Translations under genes and position numbers: made by a program
Shown: positions 19,784-30,043 of the stretch, in pieces
Layout: each line of letters starts with the position of its first letter
Numbering within the stretch: position 1 is the first letter of the stretch
Notes under the pieces: model-generated
Told to the model about the DNA's origin: nothing
The model's input: the letters and a program-made list of their open reading frames with translations, nothing else
Database searches by the model: none
NCBI RefSeq assembly: GCF_002001015.1
Contig: NZ_MUNO01000022.1
Span: forward strand, 248,001-312,000
Length of the DNA: 64,000 nucleotides
From: Polaromonas sp. A23
GTDB taxonomy: Bacteria; Pseudomonadota; Gammaproteobacteria; Burkholderiales; Burkholderiaceae_C
Direction: 5' to 3'

Positions 19784-19834
19784 GGGCAGTATCTGTACAG
19801 GATGCACGGCCGGCCATGGGCCGAGAAGCCCCAA

Positions 19835-20590
19835 TCAGGAGCAAAGGGTCAACTCGAACGCTGCGTCTTCAGTAGCGGCGTGCAGACGATCGTCACTTTC
19901 GTGGCGCATCATGCGAACCGACACCATCAGGCGATTCCCGCTGATCTCGGGAATCAGACCCAGAGCCGGGTCAATCAGAAGGCGTAAAAGCTGGAAAGTG
20001 CGGCCTTGGGGCAAGGTTTGCTGATACTGGCCTCCCGCCGCCACGACTTTTTGCGGCAGGCCGGAATCGCGCAAAAGTTTGAGCAGCATGCGAACCGATT
20101 CAGCCAGGGGAACCAATGTGGCAATCCAGCGCTGCAGGTCGTTCTGGCGCGTCTGGGCGTCCAGGTGTTGCCAGGCAAAATAAGCAGGCAAATCGAACTC
20201 GCAGGTTCCCCCCGGGATGCCCACCCGGCTGCGGATACTCATGAGCCAATCATTTTCGGTCAGGGACTGTCCTGCTTTTCCCGGCAGGTTGGTCAGCGCT
20301 GCGAAACAGCCGTCCAGCTGGGCGATGACCTCATCGAGAACGGCCTCGGAAATGGCGGGATTGCCGCGGTAGCTGTTGAGCGTGTGTTTTTGCCTGTCAA
20401 GATCCTTGAGCACATCGGTCTTGAGATCGGCCCGGGCCGCCACGTCCATCACCTCGAAAATGGTCGTGATCGCGTAGTGATGGTCGGTCGGGTGCTCGCG
20501 CGCGGCCAATTCGCCAAGGCGATGAAACAAATGCTCAAGTCGCAAATAGGTGCGAATGCGTTCGTTGAAGGGATATTCGTAAAGGATCAC
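19835..20590 (-). CDS. zapD: ZapD, FtsZ-bundling cell-division protein (DUF1342)
   Basis: A 251-aa cytoplasmic protein. YEYPFNERIRTYLRLEHLF at the N-terminus and the R-W-I-A-T-L-V-P-L region are characteristic of ZapD, which crosslinks FtsZ filaments at the division ring. Length fits E. coli ZapD (247 aa). It sits between coaE and yacG on the same strand. Confidence 0.95.
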   Translation of the reverse strand: MILYEYPFNERIRTYLRLEHLFHRLGELAAREHPTDHHYAITTIFEVMDVAARADLKTDVLKDLDRQKHTLNSYRGNPAISEAVLDEVIAQLDGCFAALTNLPGKAGQSLTENDWLMSIRSRVGIPGGTCEFDLPAYFAWQHLDAQTRQNDLQRWIATLVPLAESVRMLLKLLRDSGLPQKVVAAGGQYQQTLPQGRTFQLLRLLIDPALGLIPEISGNRLMVSVRMMRHESDDRLHAATEDAAFELTLCS

Positions 20591-20627
20591 TGCGATATAT
20601 CTTTTTCAGCGGGTGGTTGACTGTCCA

Positions 20628-21218
20628 TCATAGCCCGAAGCGCTGTGCCAGTTCCCGCACCATCACCTTGAGCGCGGCCAGTGAGAGGGCCTCTTCGTTA
20701 TAGATGCAGATATCGGCAGCTGCCAGCCGCTCGTCACGGCTGGCCTGGCCGGCGATGATCTGCTGCACCGCTTCGCGGCTCCATCCGTTACGCGCCATCA
20801 CGCGGGTGATTTGCGTTTCCTCGCTGCAGTCGATCACCAGCACCTTGTCCACACGCTGGCGCCAGCGCCCGGATTCAACCAACAAGGGCACGTCAAATAC
20901 GACACAGGCGCTATCGGCCTTCGCCGCCTGGCGGGCGGTTTCTTCCCCCACCAAGGGATGAACAATGGCTTCCAATCGGCTTTTCGCCTGTGGATCCGCA
21001 AAAACCAGTTGGCGCATGGCGTCGCGGTCCATCGCCCCTTCAGCGGTGACGAATGCAACGCCAAACTGCCGCGCAATGGGTGCGATGGCTGCGCCCCCTG
21101 GAGCAGTAGCCGCGCGCGCGATTGCGTCAGAATCGATCACCGCGGCCCCGCAATCGACCAACATGGCGGCCACGGTGCTTTTTCCGCTGCCAATGCCCCC
21201 CGTCAGGCCCACATGCAT
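20628..21218 (-). CDS. coaE: CoaE, dephospho-CoA kinase
   Basis: A 196-aa kinase catalysing the last step of coenzyme A synthesis. The P-loop GGIGSGKS lies at residues 7-14 and the CoaE signature DVPLLVESG is present. It starts four bases after the pilD stop, so it is probably translated from the pil message. Confidence 0.96.
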   Translation of the reverse strand: MHVGLTGGIGSGKSTVAAMLVDCGAAVIDSDAIARAATAPGGAAIAPIARQFGVAFVTAEGAMDRDAMRQLVFADPQAKSRLEAIVHPLVGEETARQAAKADSACVVFDVPLLVESGRWRQRVDKVLVIDCSEETQITRVMARNGWSREAVQQIIAGQASRDERLAAADICIYNEEALSLAALKVMVRELAQRFGL

Positions 21219-21221
21219 ACG

Positions 21222-22085
21222 CTACAAACCAACGAAGCGCAGGATGGACTGGGGCCCAAATACCATGGCAGTGAAGCCGGCACCTGCGAGAAAAGGGCCA
21301 AAGGGTACATAGCCACCCTCCCGCAGGCCGCTTGAAAACTTCATGGCAATACCCACCACAGCGCCAACGACCGATGCCATCAGGATCATGGGCACCAGCG
21401 CCGACCAACCGAACCACGCACCCAGCGCGGCGAAGAGTTTGAAGTCTCCGTAGCCCATGCCCTCCTTGCTGGTGGCCAGCTTGAAGGCCCAGTACACAAG
21501 CCACAGGGACAGGTAGCCCGCAACTGCACCCCAAAGTGCATTGGTAAGGGAAACCGGCGGGTTCCACCCAACAGCGGCAACAATCAGCCCGGCCCACAAA
21601 AGGGGCAAGGTGATGTCATCAGGCAGCAAGGTGGTGTCCCAGTCGATGACCGCCAGCACCAGCAATGCCGCTGCAAAGCCACTCCAGGCCAAACCGGTGT
21701 AAGTCAGACCCCAGCGCCAGGCGCAAAAGAAGAACAGGGCACCTGTCACGGCCTCGATCAGGGGGTAACGCCATCCGAATTTTGTCCCGCAAACAGAACA
21801 CTTTCCTTTTAAGAAAAGGTAACTCAGAACGGGAATGTTTTCGTACCAGGCAATCACATGCCCGCAACTCGAACAGCGCGAGCGGGGCCGCACCAGATTG
21901 AAGGTCTCCGCCTCTTCCAGCTCCTTGCCAGAAAATTCGGCACACTCGGCGGCCCATTGCCGCTCCATCATTTTCGGTAAGCGATAGATGACGACGTTAA
22001 GGAAGCTGCCAATGAGCAGCCCCAGAAAACCAGCCAACGCGGCGTCGAGTCCGGGAGGCAAGCCCAGCACCAGCCCCCTCATCAA
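21222..22085 (-). CDS. pilD: PilD, type IV prepilin peptidase / N-methyltransferase
   Basis: A 287-aa membrane enzyme. SFLNVVIYRLP is near the N-terminus; the four cysteines CSSCG and CSVCG form the zinc site; aspartic protease residues lie in DWDTTLLPDD and in the GxGD motif (GYGDFK). It cuts the leader of prepilins and methylates the new N-terminus. Several helices follow. Its start overlaps the pilC stop by 4 bases. Confidence 0.96.
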   Translation of the reverse strand: MMRGLVLGLPPGLDAALAGFLGLLIGSFLNVVIYRLPKMMERQWAAECAEFSGKELEEAETFNLVRPRSRCSSCGHVIAWYENIPVLSYLFLKGKCSVCGTKFGWRYPLIEAVTGALFFFCAWRWGLTYTGLAWSGFAAALLVLAVIDWDTTLLPDDITLPLLWAGLIVAAVGWNPPVSLTNALWGAVAGYLSLWLVYWAFKLATSKEGMGYGDFKLFAALGAWFGWSALVPMILMASVVGAVVGIAMKFSSGLREGGYVPFGPFLAGAGFTAMVFGPQSILRFVGL

Positions 22086-23299
22086 ACCACTTGGCCCAGC
22101 TTGAAAATCGGCAGATACATGGACACCACAATCCCCCCAATCAAAGTGCCGAGAAACACAATGATGATGGGCTCCATGAGACTGGACAAGCCGGCAACCA
22201 TTTCATCCACCTCTGCCTCGTAAAAATCTGCGGCCTTGCCGAGCATATGATCGATCGAGCCCGACTCCTCGCCAATCGCACACATCTGCAGCACCATGGT
22301 CGGAAACAGGTTCGCGTTGCTCATCGCCGCAGTCAGGCTGGTGCCTGTCGAGACTTCCTGCTGGATCTTCACGGTGGCATCTGCGTAAAGCGAATTACCC
22401 GACGCTCCACCTACCGAGTCAAGAGCCTCCACCAGCGGAACGCCGGCAGCAAACATGGTCGACAGCGTTCGAGTCCAGCGCGCAATGCAGGACTTCTCAA
22501 TCAACGCCCCAAAAACGGGGACTTTCAATAGAACCCGGTCCATGAAGCGCTGCATCTTCTCATTGCGCTTCCAAGCCTGCATGAAAAAATAAAGTCCACC
22601 GCCAATACCCCCAAAAATCAACCACCAATAAGCAACAAAGAATTCACTGATCGCAATCACGATCAACGTGGGCGCAGGCAAGTCGGCCCCGAATGACGAG
22701 AACACCGATTTAAAAGACGGGATCACGAAAATCATGATCACCGCAACCACCACAAAGGCCACGACCACCACCGAAATTGGGTACATCAGTGCGGACTTGA
22801 TCTTCGACTTGATGGCTTCGGTTTTCTCCATGTAAGTCGCGAGACGATCGAGGAGCTGTTCCAGAATACCGGCGGCCTCGCCTGCCTCCACCAGATTGCA
22901 ATACAGAGCATTGAAATACAGCGGGTATTTCCGGAAGGCAGCACTCAGCGAGGTACCGGTTTCCACATCAGTGCGCACGTCATTGAGCAACTTAGTCACG
23001 CTGGCGTTGGCATTGCCGCGGCCCACAATGTCGAAGGCCTGCAGAAGGGGCACGCCCGCCTTCATCATGGTGGCCAGTTGACGCGTGAAAATGGCAATAT
23101 CCCGAGGCTTGATGGACTTGCCGGAGCGCATGCTGCGCTTCTTGATTTTCGTGGCCAGCACGCCTTGCCGGCGCAAGGAGGCTTTGACCTGATTCTCGCC
23201 AACAGCCCGGGTTTCCCCCCGCACCTGTTTGCCATTGCGATCCTTGCCCTCCCATTCGAAGACAAATTCCTTGATGTCTCTGGATGTTGCTGTTGCCAT
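22082..23299 (-). CDS. pilC: PilC, type IV pilus inner-membrane platform protein
   Basis: A 405-aa protein with two tandem T2SSF domains and three main hydrophobic segments (about residues 175-200, 220-245 and 375-400). The string FTRQLATMMKAGVPLLQAFD is diagnostic for PilC/GspF. It couples the PilB motor to pilus assembly. Located between pilB and pilD. Confidence 0.96.
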   Translation of the reverse strand: MATATSRDIKEFVFEWEGKDRNGKQVRGETRAVGENQVKASLRRQGVLATKIKKRSMRSGKSIKPRDIAIFTRQLATMMKAGVPLLQAFDIVGRGNANASVTKLLNDVRTDVETGTSLSAAFRKYPLYFNALYCNLVEAGEAAGILEQLLDRLATYMEKTEAIKSKIKSALMYPISVVVVAFVVVAVIMIFVIPSFKSVFSSFGADLPAPTLIVIAISEFFVAYWWLIFGGIGGGLYFFMQAWKRNEKMQRFMDRVLLKVPVFGALIEKSCIARWTRTLSTMFAAGVPLVEALDSVGGASGNSLYADATVKIQQEVSTGTSLTAAMSNANLFPTMVLQMCAIGEESGSIDHMLGKAADFYEAEVDEMVAGLSSLMEPIIIVFLGTLIGGIVVSMYLPIFKLGQVV

Positions 23300-23385
23300 G
23301 GTGCCTTCTTCTTCAGTGCGTACGAAAGGGGGGGGACTCGAAACTCTCGATCGTTTGACGAGTCGCTACGACCATCAGGGCTTTC

Positions 23386-25122
23386 CTAAACATTGGTGCA
23401 AGCCAGAATTTCTTCCAGCGAAGTCATGCCCAGCTTGACTTTGTGCAAGCCCGCGCCCCGCAAGCTTTTTACGCCTTCAATTTCGGCCTGCTCCGCGATC
23501 TCGAGCGCGCTTCCATCGCGCAGAATGATCCGCTGCAATTCTTCCGTGATGGGCATCACCTGGTACACGCCGACCCGGCCCTTGTACCCGTTGTTGCACA
23601 TGGAACATCCCACGGGTCGGTAAGGTGTCCAGGTTCCGTCGACATCCTCCTCCTTGAACCCGGCCTCCAGCAAGGTTTCCCGAGGTATGTCTGCGGGCGC
23701 CTTGCAATTGGGGCAAAGGCGGCGGGCCAGCCGCTGCGCTGTGATGAGAATAACACTCGACGCAATATTGAAGGGCGCAATGCCCATGTTTCGCAGGCGC
23801 GTCAGTGTGGCGGGCGCGTCATTGGTGTGCAAGGTGGACAACACCAAGTGGCCGGTCTGCGCAGCCTTGATGGAAATTTCTGCCGTTTCCAGATCGCGGA
23901 TCTCGCCGACCATGATGATATCGGGATCCTGGCGCAGAAAAGCTTTCAGCGCCACCGAAAACGTCAACCCAGCCTTGTCATTCATGCTGACCTGGTTGAC
24001 GCCCGGCAGGTTAATTTCGGCCGGGTCTTCCGCAGTTGCGATGTTCACGCCCGGCTTGTTGAGAATATTGAGACAGGTGTACAGGGACACAGTTTTGCCG
24101 GAACCCGTGGGCCCGGTAACCAGCACCATGCCATAGGGTCGCTGCACGGCATTGAGCAGCCGCTCCTTCTCGATCGGCTCGTAACCCAATGCATCAATCC
24201 CGAGCTTGGCGCTGCTGGGATCCAGAATACGGATCACGATTTTCTCGCCGAACATTGTGGGCAAGGTGCTGACACGGAAATCGATCACCCGGTCGGGGCC
24301 GATTTTCAGTTTCATTTTCCCGTCCTGCGGAACCCGCTTCTCGGAAATATCCATTTTCGAGATGACTTTGATCCGGGAAGCCAGTTTTTCCTTGATGGCA
24401 ACGGGCGGCGATGCTATTTCGCGCAGCTCACCGTCAATCCGGAAACGTACGCGATAGGTATGCTCATAGGGTTCAAAGTGCAGATCCGAGGCCCGCATGC
24501 TGAATGCGTCAAGCAGCATCTTGTGCAGGAATTTAACAACCGGTGCATCCTCAACCTCGGCAACACCGGTGTCATTACTATCAGCGCTTGCAGCCTCTGC
24601 CGTGGACTCGTCAAACTCAAAGTCATCACCAATGATGCTGTCCATGGCCTCGGAGGCCGTGGTGGCGGAGGCTTCCACCATCTTGGACAGCTTGTCGTAC
24701 TCGGCAATGACCCAATCCACACCCATCTGGGTGGAAAATTTAATCTTCTCCGCCGCTTCCTGATCAGAAGGGTCCGCAGTAGCCACAATCAGGCGGTTGC
24801 TGCGCTTGCTGAGAACCACTATGCGGTAAGACTGGCAAATTTTGGCGTCCAGCAGGCCTTTGGGCAAGCGCTGGGTATCTATCGCGTCCAAGTCGAGCAA
24901 CGGCGCCGCGAAAGCCGTTGACATGGTGTGTGCCAAGTCCGACGGAGAAACTGCGCCGGAGCCGGTCAATTCGGCAATGAAGCTGGTCCGTCCGCTCTGA
25001 GCCTTACGAAAAATATCTTCCGCCGCTTTTTGCCCCAGCTTGCCGGCGATCACCAAAGCCCGGCCCAGGCCCGGTAATGCCAGGGAGGCGGGTGCATTGG
25101 TTACTGTATCGACGGCGGCCAT
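23386..25122 (-). CDS. pilB: PilB, type IV pilus assembly ATPase
   Basis: A 578-aa GspE/PilB ATPase. The N-terminal MshEN-like region (to ~residue 170) is followed by the catalytic core: Walker A GPTGSGKT (337-344), an Asp box (TAEDPAEI), Walker B (IIMVGEIRD), the His box (STLHTNDAPATLTRL) and a tetracysteine zinc site (CPNC and CSMC). It powers pilus extension. An 86-base gap without features separates it from pilC. Confidence 0.97.
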   Translation of the reverse strand: MAAVDTVTNAPASLALPGLGRALVIAGKLGQKAAEDIFRKAQSGRTSFIAELTGSGAVSPSDLAHTMSTAFAAPLLDLDAIDTQRLPKGLLDAKICQSYRIVVLSKRSNRLIVATADPSDQEAAEKIKFSTQMGVDWVIAEYDKLSKMVEASATTASEAMDSIIGDDFEFDESTAEAASADSNDTGVAEVEDAPVVKFLHKMLLDAFSMRASDLHFEPYEHTYRVRFRIDGELREIASPPVAIKEKLASRIKVISKMDISEKRVPQDGKMKLKIGPDRVIDFRVSTLPTMFGEKIVIRILDPSSAKLGIDALGYEPIEKERLLNAVQRPYGMVLVTGPTGSGKTVSLYTCLNILNKPGVNIATAEDPAEINLPGVNQVSMNDKAGLTFSVALKAFLRQDPDIIMVGEIRDLETAEISIKAAQTGHLVLSTLHTNDAPATLTRLRNMGIAPFNIASSVILITAQRLARRLCPNCKAPADIPRETLLEAGFKEEDVDGTWTPYRPVGCSMCNNGYKGRVGVYQVMPITEELQRIILRDGSALEIAEQAEIEGVKSLRGAGLHKVKLGMTSLEEILACTNV

Positions 25123-25274
25123 GGTTTCGCGAATCTACCTTGAATTGACAAAATTGACATCATCGCTGATAGATATGGCGGTGTAAATCGAAAAACGTTC
25201 TGTCCCGGCGCCTGTGTTGGAACCAAGGCAAATGGCCCAAACGCCAAGCCAGAAGCTTAAGGGGAAAGAATGCA

Positions 25275-25353
<79 letters not shown>

Positions 25354-25371
25354 AAAGTGCCGCACCGAGCG

Positions 25372-26355
25372 TCACGAACGGCGCTGCAGCAGTTGAGTTG
25401 CCAATTGTAGCAAGGCCCCACTATAAGAGTTACGACCCAAAACTGCCAACGCCTGAACGGCCCGCTGCCCTTCTGCCGCAGCCGCATCCCTGGTAGCCTG
25501 CAAAGCGCCTGTTTCCCGGACAATTTCCACTATTCTGCCTAGCTGTTCCGTCCCGCCTGTTTCGATGGCTTGCCGAATGATGTCCTTTTCCGCGGCGCTA
25601 CCTCGCTGCATGGCAATAATCAGCGGCAAGGTGGCTTTGCCCTCACGCAAGTCGTCGCCCAGATTCTTGCCCATTTCCATGGCGTCGCCGTCATAGTCCA
25701 AAACATCGTCGATCACCTGAAAGGCCGTGCCCAGGGCCTGCCCATAAGCCGCACAAGCCAGCTCGACTTCTGGCGGCGCTTTGGCCAACAAAGCCGCCAG
25801 CCGGGCACTCGCTTCAAACAGCTTGGCGGTTTTTGAACGGATAACCCGCAAATACCCATCCTCGGAGAGGTTGGCGTCATGCATGTTCATCAACTGCAGC
25901 ACCTCCCCTTCGGCAATGACGTTTGTCGCCTCGGCCAAGGTTTGCATGATGCGCATGTCTCCAGCATCCACCATCATCTGGAAAGCGCGCGAATACAGGA
26001 AATCGCCCACAAGAACGCTAGCGGGGTTGCCAAAATTGGCGTTGGCAGTGGCACGACCCCGTCGCAGGGTGGATTCGTCGACCACATCATCATGCAGCAA
26101 AGTGGCTGTGTGTATGAATTCCACCACAGCGGCCAGGTTAAAGCGCTGCTCCCTGCGGTACTCAAGCGCGCCGCACATCAACAAAAGCAGGGCCGGGCGC
26201 AGTCGCTTGCCGCCTGCAGCCACGATGTACTGCGATACCTGACTGACCAGCGGCACTTCCGAGCTCAGGCGGCGCGCAATCACCGCATCCACGGCATTCA
26301 TGTCGTCGGCGATCAGGGCCAGCGCAGCAGCCGTGCTAGAAGAATTTACTGTCAA
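25372..26355 (-). CDS. ispB: IspB-type all-trans polyprenyl diphosphate synthase (probably octaprenyl)
   Basis: A 327-aa prenyltransferase with both aspartate-rich motifs: LLHDDVVDES (first, DDxxD) and VIDDVLDYDGD (second). GKRLRPALLLL at ~50 is also typical. It adds isopentenyl units to make the ubiquinone side chain. It is divergent from rplU, as in E. coli and many relatives. Chain length cannot be fixed from sequence alone. Confidence 0.95.
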   Translation of the reverse strand: MTVNSSSTAAALALIADDMNAVDAVIARRLSSEVPLVSQVSQYIVAAGGKRLRPALLLLMCGALEYRREQRFNLAAVVEFIHTATLLHDDVVDESTLRRGRATANANFGNPASVLVGDFLYSRAFQMMVDAGDMRIMQTLAEATNVIAEGEVLQLMNMHDANLSEDGYLRVIRSKTAKLFEASARLAALLAKAPPEVELACAAYGQALGTAFQVIDDVLDYDGDAMEMGKNLGDDLREGKATLPLIIAMQRGSAAEKDIIRQAIETGGTEQLGRIVEIVRETGALQATRDAAAAEGQRAVQALAVLGRNSYSGALLQLATQLLQRRS

Positions 26356-26515
26356 AACGGTCCAGACAAGAGGTTTTGGCGATTATAGGAAGCCAATGCC
26401 GCCCTTCCCGGCTGGAAACGCCTGAATTTCAGGAGCGGGGAATTTTTGAGGCGCCGTGCTAGAATAGAAGGCTCTGTGGAAATTCGTCCGCAGAACTCAA
26501 TTTACGAGGTCTCAC

Positions 26516-26827
26516 ATGTACGCGGTCATAAAAACCGGTGGCAAACAATACAAAGTTGCTACTGGCGAAAAAATTAAAGTAGAACAGATTGCTGCGGACG
26601 TAGGCCAAGAGATCGTTATTGACCAAGTATTGGCTGTCGGAACCGGCAGCACAATCACGGTTGGTACGCCCTTGGTGTCCGGCGCTACTGTTACGGTTAC
26701 AGTCCTTTCACAAGGCAGGCACGACAAAGTGCGCATCTTCAAGATGCGCCGTCGCAAGCATTACCAAAAACGCCAGGGTCACCGGCAAAACTTCACTGAG
26801 CTGCAAATCGGCGCCATCGTCGGTTAA
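26516..26827 (+). CDS. rplU: RplU, 50S ribosomal protein L21
   Basis: A 103-aa protein with [14 protein letters not shown] at the N-terminus and the L21 signature near [16 protein letters not shown]. It leads rplU-rpmA-obgE. GAGGT stands just before the ATG. A TAGAAT at 26460-26465 could be its -10 box, with no convincing -35. Confidence 0.98.
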   Translation: MYAVIKTGGKQYKVATGEKIKVEQIAADVGQEIVIDQVLAVGTGSTITVGTPLVSGATVTVTVLSQGRHDKVRIFKMRRRKHYQKRQGHRQNFTELQIGAIVG

Positions 26828-26865
26828 GCATAGAAGTACCAGGACTCACCAAGGAGTATTGAAAA

Positions 26866-27123
26866 ATGGCACAGAAAAAAGGCGGCGGCTCTACGCGAAA
26901 CGGGCGCGATTCCAAGCCAAAGATGCTGGGCGTCAAGAAATTCGGCGGCGAAGTGATCAATGCAGGCAGCATCATCGTGCGCCAGCGTGGCACCAAGTTC
27001 CACCCGGGCGTCAATGTCGGCATCGGCAAAGACCACACCCTGTTTGCACTGGTGGACGGCGCAGTGTCGTTCTCCGTCAAGGGTTCGCTGAACAAGCACA
27101 CCGTCAATGTGACTCCAGCGTAA
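26866..27123 (+). CDS. rpmA: RpmA, 50S ribosomal protein L27
   Basis: An 85-aa protein, [16 protein letters not shown] at the N-terminus and [22 protein letters not shown], both diagnostic for L27. Its N-terminal tail reaches the peptidyl-transferase centre. The gene is followed by an intrinsic terminator. Confidence 0.98.
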   Translation: MAQKKGGGSTRNGRDSKPKMLGVKKFGGEVINAGSIIVRQRGTKFHPGVNVGIGKDHTLFALVDGAVSFSVKGSLNKHTVNVTPA

Positions 27124-27145
27124 GCTGATCACTTCGATGGCATCG

Positions 27146-27176
27146 AAGCCCCGCTTGGTCGGGGCTTTGTTGTTTT
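27146..27176 (+). terminator. Intrinsic terminator after rpmA
   Basis: AAGCCCCG and CGGGGCTT form an 8-bp stem with a 6-base loop, followed by TGTTGTTTT. It lies between rpmA and obgE, so obgE is either read through or has its own promoter near 27180. Confidence 0.8.
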
Positions 27177-27245
27177 GGCCCTTTAAATTTGTAAACTACC
27201 CCTTGGGTTCAGGCCTCCCCCGGCACCGGATTCCCTCCAAATATC

Positions 27246-28331
27246 ATGAAATTTGTTGACGAAGCCTATATTGACATCGCCGCAGGCGATGGCGGGAGTG
27301 GCTGCGTCTCCTTCCGCCATGAAAAATACAAGGAGTTCGGCGGTCCGAACGGCGGTGATGGTGGTCGTGGCGGGCATGTGTATGCCTTGGCCGACGTCAA
27401 CCTGAACACCCTGGTTGATTTCCGGTTTTCCCGCCGGCATCACGCCAGAAATGGCGAACACGGCATGGGCTCGGACATGTTCGGCGCCAAAGGTGATGAC
27501 ATCATCCTCAAAATGCCGGTGGGCACCATCCTCACCGACGCCGAAACCGGCGAAGTCCTTTTCGAGCTATTGACGCCCGGCGAGGAAGTACTGATCGCCA
27601 AAGGCGGCGATGGTGGCTTTGGCAACCTGCGCTTCAAGAGCTCGACCAATCGTGCACCACGCAGCAAGACACCAGGCTGGCCTGGCGAACACAAAAGCCT
27701 GAAACTGGAACTGAAAGTACTGGCTGATGTCGGCCTGCTCGGCATGCCGAACGCCGGCAAGTCCACCTTCATCTCTGCCATTTCCAATGCGCGCCCGCGT
27801 ATCGCCGACTACCCTTTCACCACACTGCACCCCAACCTGGGCGTCGTACGTGTCGGACCGGAGCAGAGTTTTGTCGTCGCGGATTTGCCCGGACTGATTG
27901 AGGGCGCATCCGAGGGCGCCGGCTTGGGCCATCTGTTCCTGCGCCACCTGCAGCGCACACGCCTGCTGCTGCACATCGTGGACATGGCGCCTTTTGATGA
28001 CAGCGTGGATCCCGTGGCGCAGGCCAAGGCCATCGTCGGCGAGCTCAAGAAGTACGACGAGGCCCTATACAACAAGCCACGCTGGCTGGTCCTGAACAAA
28101 CTCGACATGGTGGACGCAGACAAGCGTGCTGCGCTGGTCAGGGATTTCGTCAAACGCTTCAAGTTCAAGGGCCCTGTCTTCGAGATCTCCGCGCTTACAC
28201 GCGAGGGTTGCGAGCAACTGGTCAAGACGATCTACCAGCACGTCAAGTCGGTGCAAAGAAGCGAGCAGGAACCTGAAGAAATTGACCCGCGCTTTGCCGA
28301 TCTGCCGCCCGACCCTGCGGCGGCCGGCTGA
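27246..28331 (+). CDS. obgE: ObgE (CgtA), ribosome-associated GTPase
   Basis: A 361-aa GTPase. The glycine-rich Obg fold occupies residues 1-158 ([11 protein letters not shown]). The G domain follows: G1 [10 protein letters not shown]3 [10 protein letters not shown]4 NKLD. It acts in large-subunit assembly and stress control. The C-terminal tail is short and acidic. It follows rplU-rpmA, the usual order. Confidence 0.97.
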   Translation: MKFVDEAYIDIAAGDGGSGCVSFRHEKYKEFGGPNGGDGGRGGHVYALADVNLNTLVDFRFSRRHHARNGEHGMGSDMFGAKGDDIILKMPVGTILTDAETGEVLFELLTPGEEVLIAKGGDGGFGNLRFKSSTNRAPRSKTPGWPGEHKSLKLELKVLADVGLLGMPNAGKSTFISAISNARPRIADYPFTTLHPNLGVVRVGPEQSFVVADLPGLIEGASEGAGLGHLFLRHLQRTRLLLHIVDMAPFDDSVDPVAQAKAIVGELKKYDEALYNKPRWLVLNKLDMVDADKRAALVRDFVKRFKFKGPVFEISALTREGCEQLVKTIYQHVKSVQRSEQEPEEIDPRFADLPPDPAAAG

Positions 28332-28352
28332 CCCCACAGCAGACTTGCCCCG

Positions 28353-28410
28353 CTTGCTATATAAACAATAGCTGCTCACGCCCGATCCATAAGGGCTGGA
28401 GCTCTAAAAT
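28353..28410 (+). repeat. Family 1 hairpin element between obgE and proB
   Basis: GCTATATAAACAATAGC, then TGCTCACGCCC, TAAGGGC and TGGAGCTCTAAAA. It fills the obgE-proB gap, co-directional with both genes, and ends just before proB. Confidence 0.85.
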
Positions 28411-28419
28411 CACCTGAAA

Positions 28420-29556
28420 ATGCAGGAAAAACCAGCCTCCACCGTTCTTCTCAACGCCAAGCGCATCGTGGTCAAGGTGGGCTCCAGCCTGGTGACCAAC
28501 GAAGGGCGCGGGCTGGATGCCCAGGCCATCGGCCAGTGGTGTCAACAGCTCGCGGTTCTGGTCAAGGGCGGCCGCGAAGTCATCATGGTCAGCAGCGGGG
28601 CCATCGCCGAGGGCATGAAGCGCCTCGGCTGGGCCACCCGGCCCAGCGCCATCCATGAGTTGCAGGCCGCCGCCGCCGTCGGGCAGATGGGGCTGGTACA
28701 GGTCTACGAGAGCCAATTGCGTGAAAACGGCGTTGGCAGCGCCCAGGTTCTGCTCACCCATGCCGATCTGGCCGATCGTGAGCGCTATCTCAACGCCCGC
28801 TCCACCCTGCTGAGCCTCCTTCAGTTTGGGGTGGTCCCGGTGATCAACGAAAACGACACCGTGGTCAATGACGAAATCAAATTCGGTGACAACGATACGC
28901 TGGGCGCGCTGGTCGCCAACCTGGTGGACGCGGACGCACTCGTCATCCTGACAGACCAGAAAGGCCTGTACAGCGCAGACCCACGCAAAGACCCCGCCGC
29001 GCGTTTTATCCACGAAGCCAAAGCCGGCGACCCGGCGCTGGAAGCCATGGCCGGCGGCGCAGGTTCGAGCCTCGGCAAAGGCGGCATGATCACGAAAATC
29101 CTGGCGGCCAAACGTGCGGCTGGTTCCGGCGCCTCTACGGTGATTGCCTGGGGACGCGAACCCAACGCGCTGATCCGCCTGTCACAGGGCGAAGCGATCG
29201 GCACCTTGCTGGTTGCCCAGACCGCCAAGAGCCAGGCCCGCAAACGGTGGATTGCAGACCATCTGCAGTTACGCGGCGCTGTAACGGTCGACGCTGGTGC
29301 CGCTGCCAAGGTGCGCGACGAGGGCAAAAGCCTGCTGCCGATCGGCATGACCTCCGTACAGGGCGAATTTTCGCGCGGCGATGTGATCGCCATACGCGAC
29401 AGCCAGGGCACGGAAGTAGCTCGCGGCTTGGCGAACTATTCCAGCATGGAGGCCAGGCTCATCTGCCGCACACCGTCATCGGAGTTTGAAAAGCTTCTGG
29501 GTTACACCGGAGAAGCTGAAATGATTCACAGGACCAATCTGGTGCTTACCGGTTGA
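28420..29556 (+). CDS. proB: ProB, glutamate 5-kinase
   Basis: A 378-aa enzyme making glutamyl-5-phosphate, the first step of proline synthesis. The amino-acid-kinase domain ([24 protein letters not shown]) covers residues 1-270 and a PUA domain the rest. The stop overlaps the 3' end of the convergent CNP1-like gene by 11 bases. Confidence 0.96.
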   Translation: MQEKPASTVLLNAKRIVVKVGSSLVTNEGRGLDAQAIGQWCQQLAVLVKGGREVIMVSSGAIAEGMKRLGWATRPSAIHELQAAAAVGQMGLVQVYESQLRENGVGSAQVLLTHADLADRERYLNARSTLLSLLQFGVVPVINENDTVVNDEIKFGDNDTLGALVANLVDADALVILTDQKGLYSADPRKDPAARFIHEAKAGDPALEAMAGGAGSSLGKGGMITKILAAKRAAGSGASTVIAWGREPNALIRLSQGEAIGTLLVAQTAKSQARKRWIADHLQLRGAVTVDAGAAAKVRDEGKSLLPIGMTSVQGEFSRGDVIAIRDSQGTEVARGLANYSSMEARLICRTPSSEFEKLLGYTGEAEMIHRTNLVLTG

Positions 29557-30043
29557 ACCGGTCGCTCTTGAGCAAGCGGACAATTTCCCTGACCGAGGAA
29601 GCCCTGGCCGAGCTGTCACAGGCACCCGCCCGGGCAAACTGAAGCGCGTGCTTGGATGGCATGCTGGCGTAGAGCGATTGCCACTCGGCGTTGGGCACCT
29701 TGTTCCACACCCCTGCAGACGTGTATCGCGCATAGGTCTTGACCTCGGCGGTAACGCAGCGGATGCCCTCGTACATGACATTTCGGGCGCCGGTGGGACT
29801 GGTGGCCACCATCACATACCGGACCACTCCGTCATCGTCCGAAATTTTCAAGGTTTCCGGATCCACGCCATAGACCAGCGATGAGCCGCGCGAGACCTCG
29901 AAGGTCAGAAGCTTTTCCACACTAAAAGCAGGGGGGGGCGGGACCTCCCCTTCCTTCCAGTCCATCAGTTCAACGTCGCGTTGCGCCCACGCCGTCAGGG
30001 AAAGGCCCAGCAAACATGCTGCGCCAAACGATTTAATTGTCAT
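29546..30043 (-). CDS. CNP1-like family protein (secreted)
   Basis: About 165 aa with a signal peptide ending at AWA (residues 1-20 from the ATG at 30043; another ATG lies at 30052). The mature part, with [13 protein letters not shown] and [19 protein letters not shown], matches the CNP1-like family (PF08750), whose function is unknown. Two cysteines remain in the mature protein. Its start lies inside the last codons of rppH, and its end overlaps proB. Confidence 0.82.
   Translation of the reverse strand: MTIKSFGAACLLGLSLTAWAQRDVELMDWKEGEVPPPPAFSVEKLLTFEVSRGSSLVYGVDPETLKISDDDGVVRYVMVATSPTGARNVMYEGIRCVTAEVKTYARYTSAGVWNKVPNAEWQSLYASMPSKHALQFARAGACDSSARASSVREIVRLLKSDRFNR

Noticed and set aside
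26441-26465. rplU promoter with TAGAAT as -10
   Set aside because: No acceptable -35 hexamer at 16-18 bases, so it is mentioned only as a possibility under rplU.
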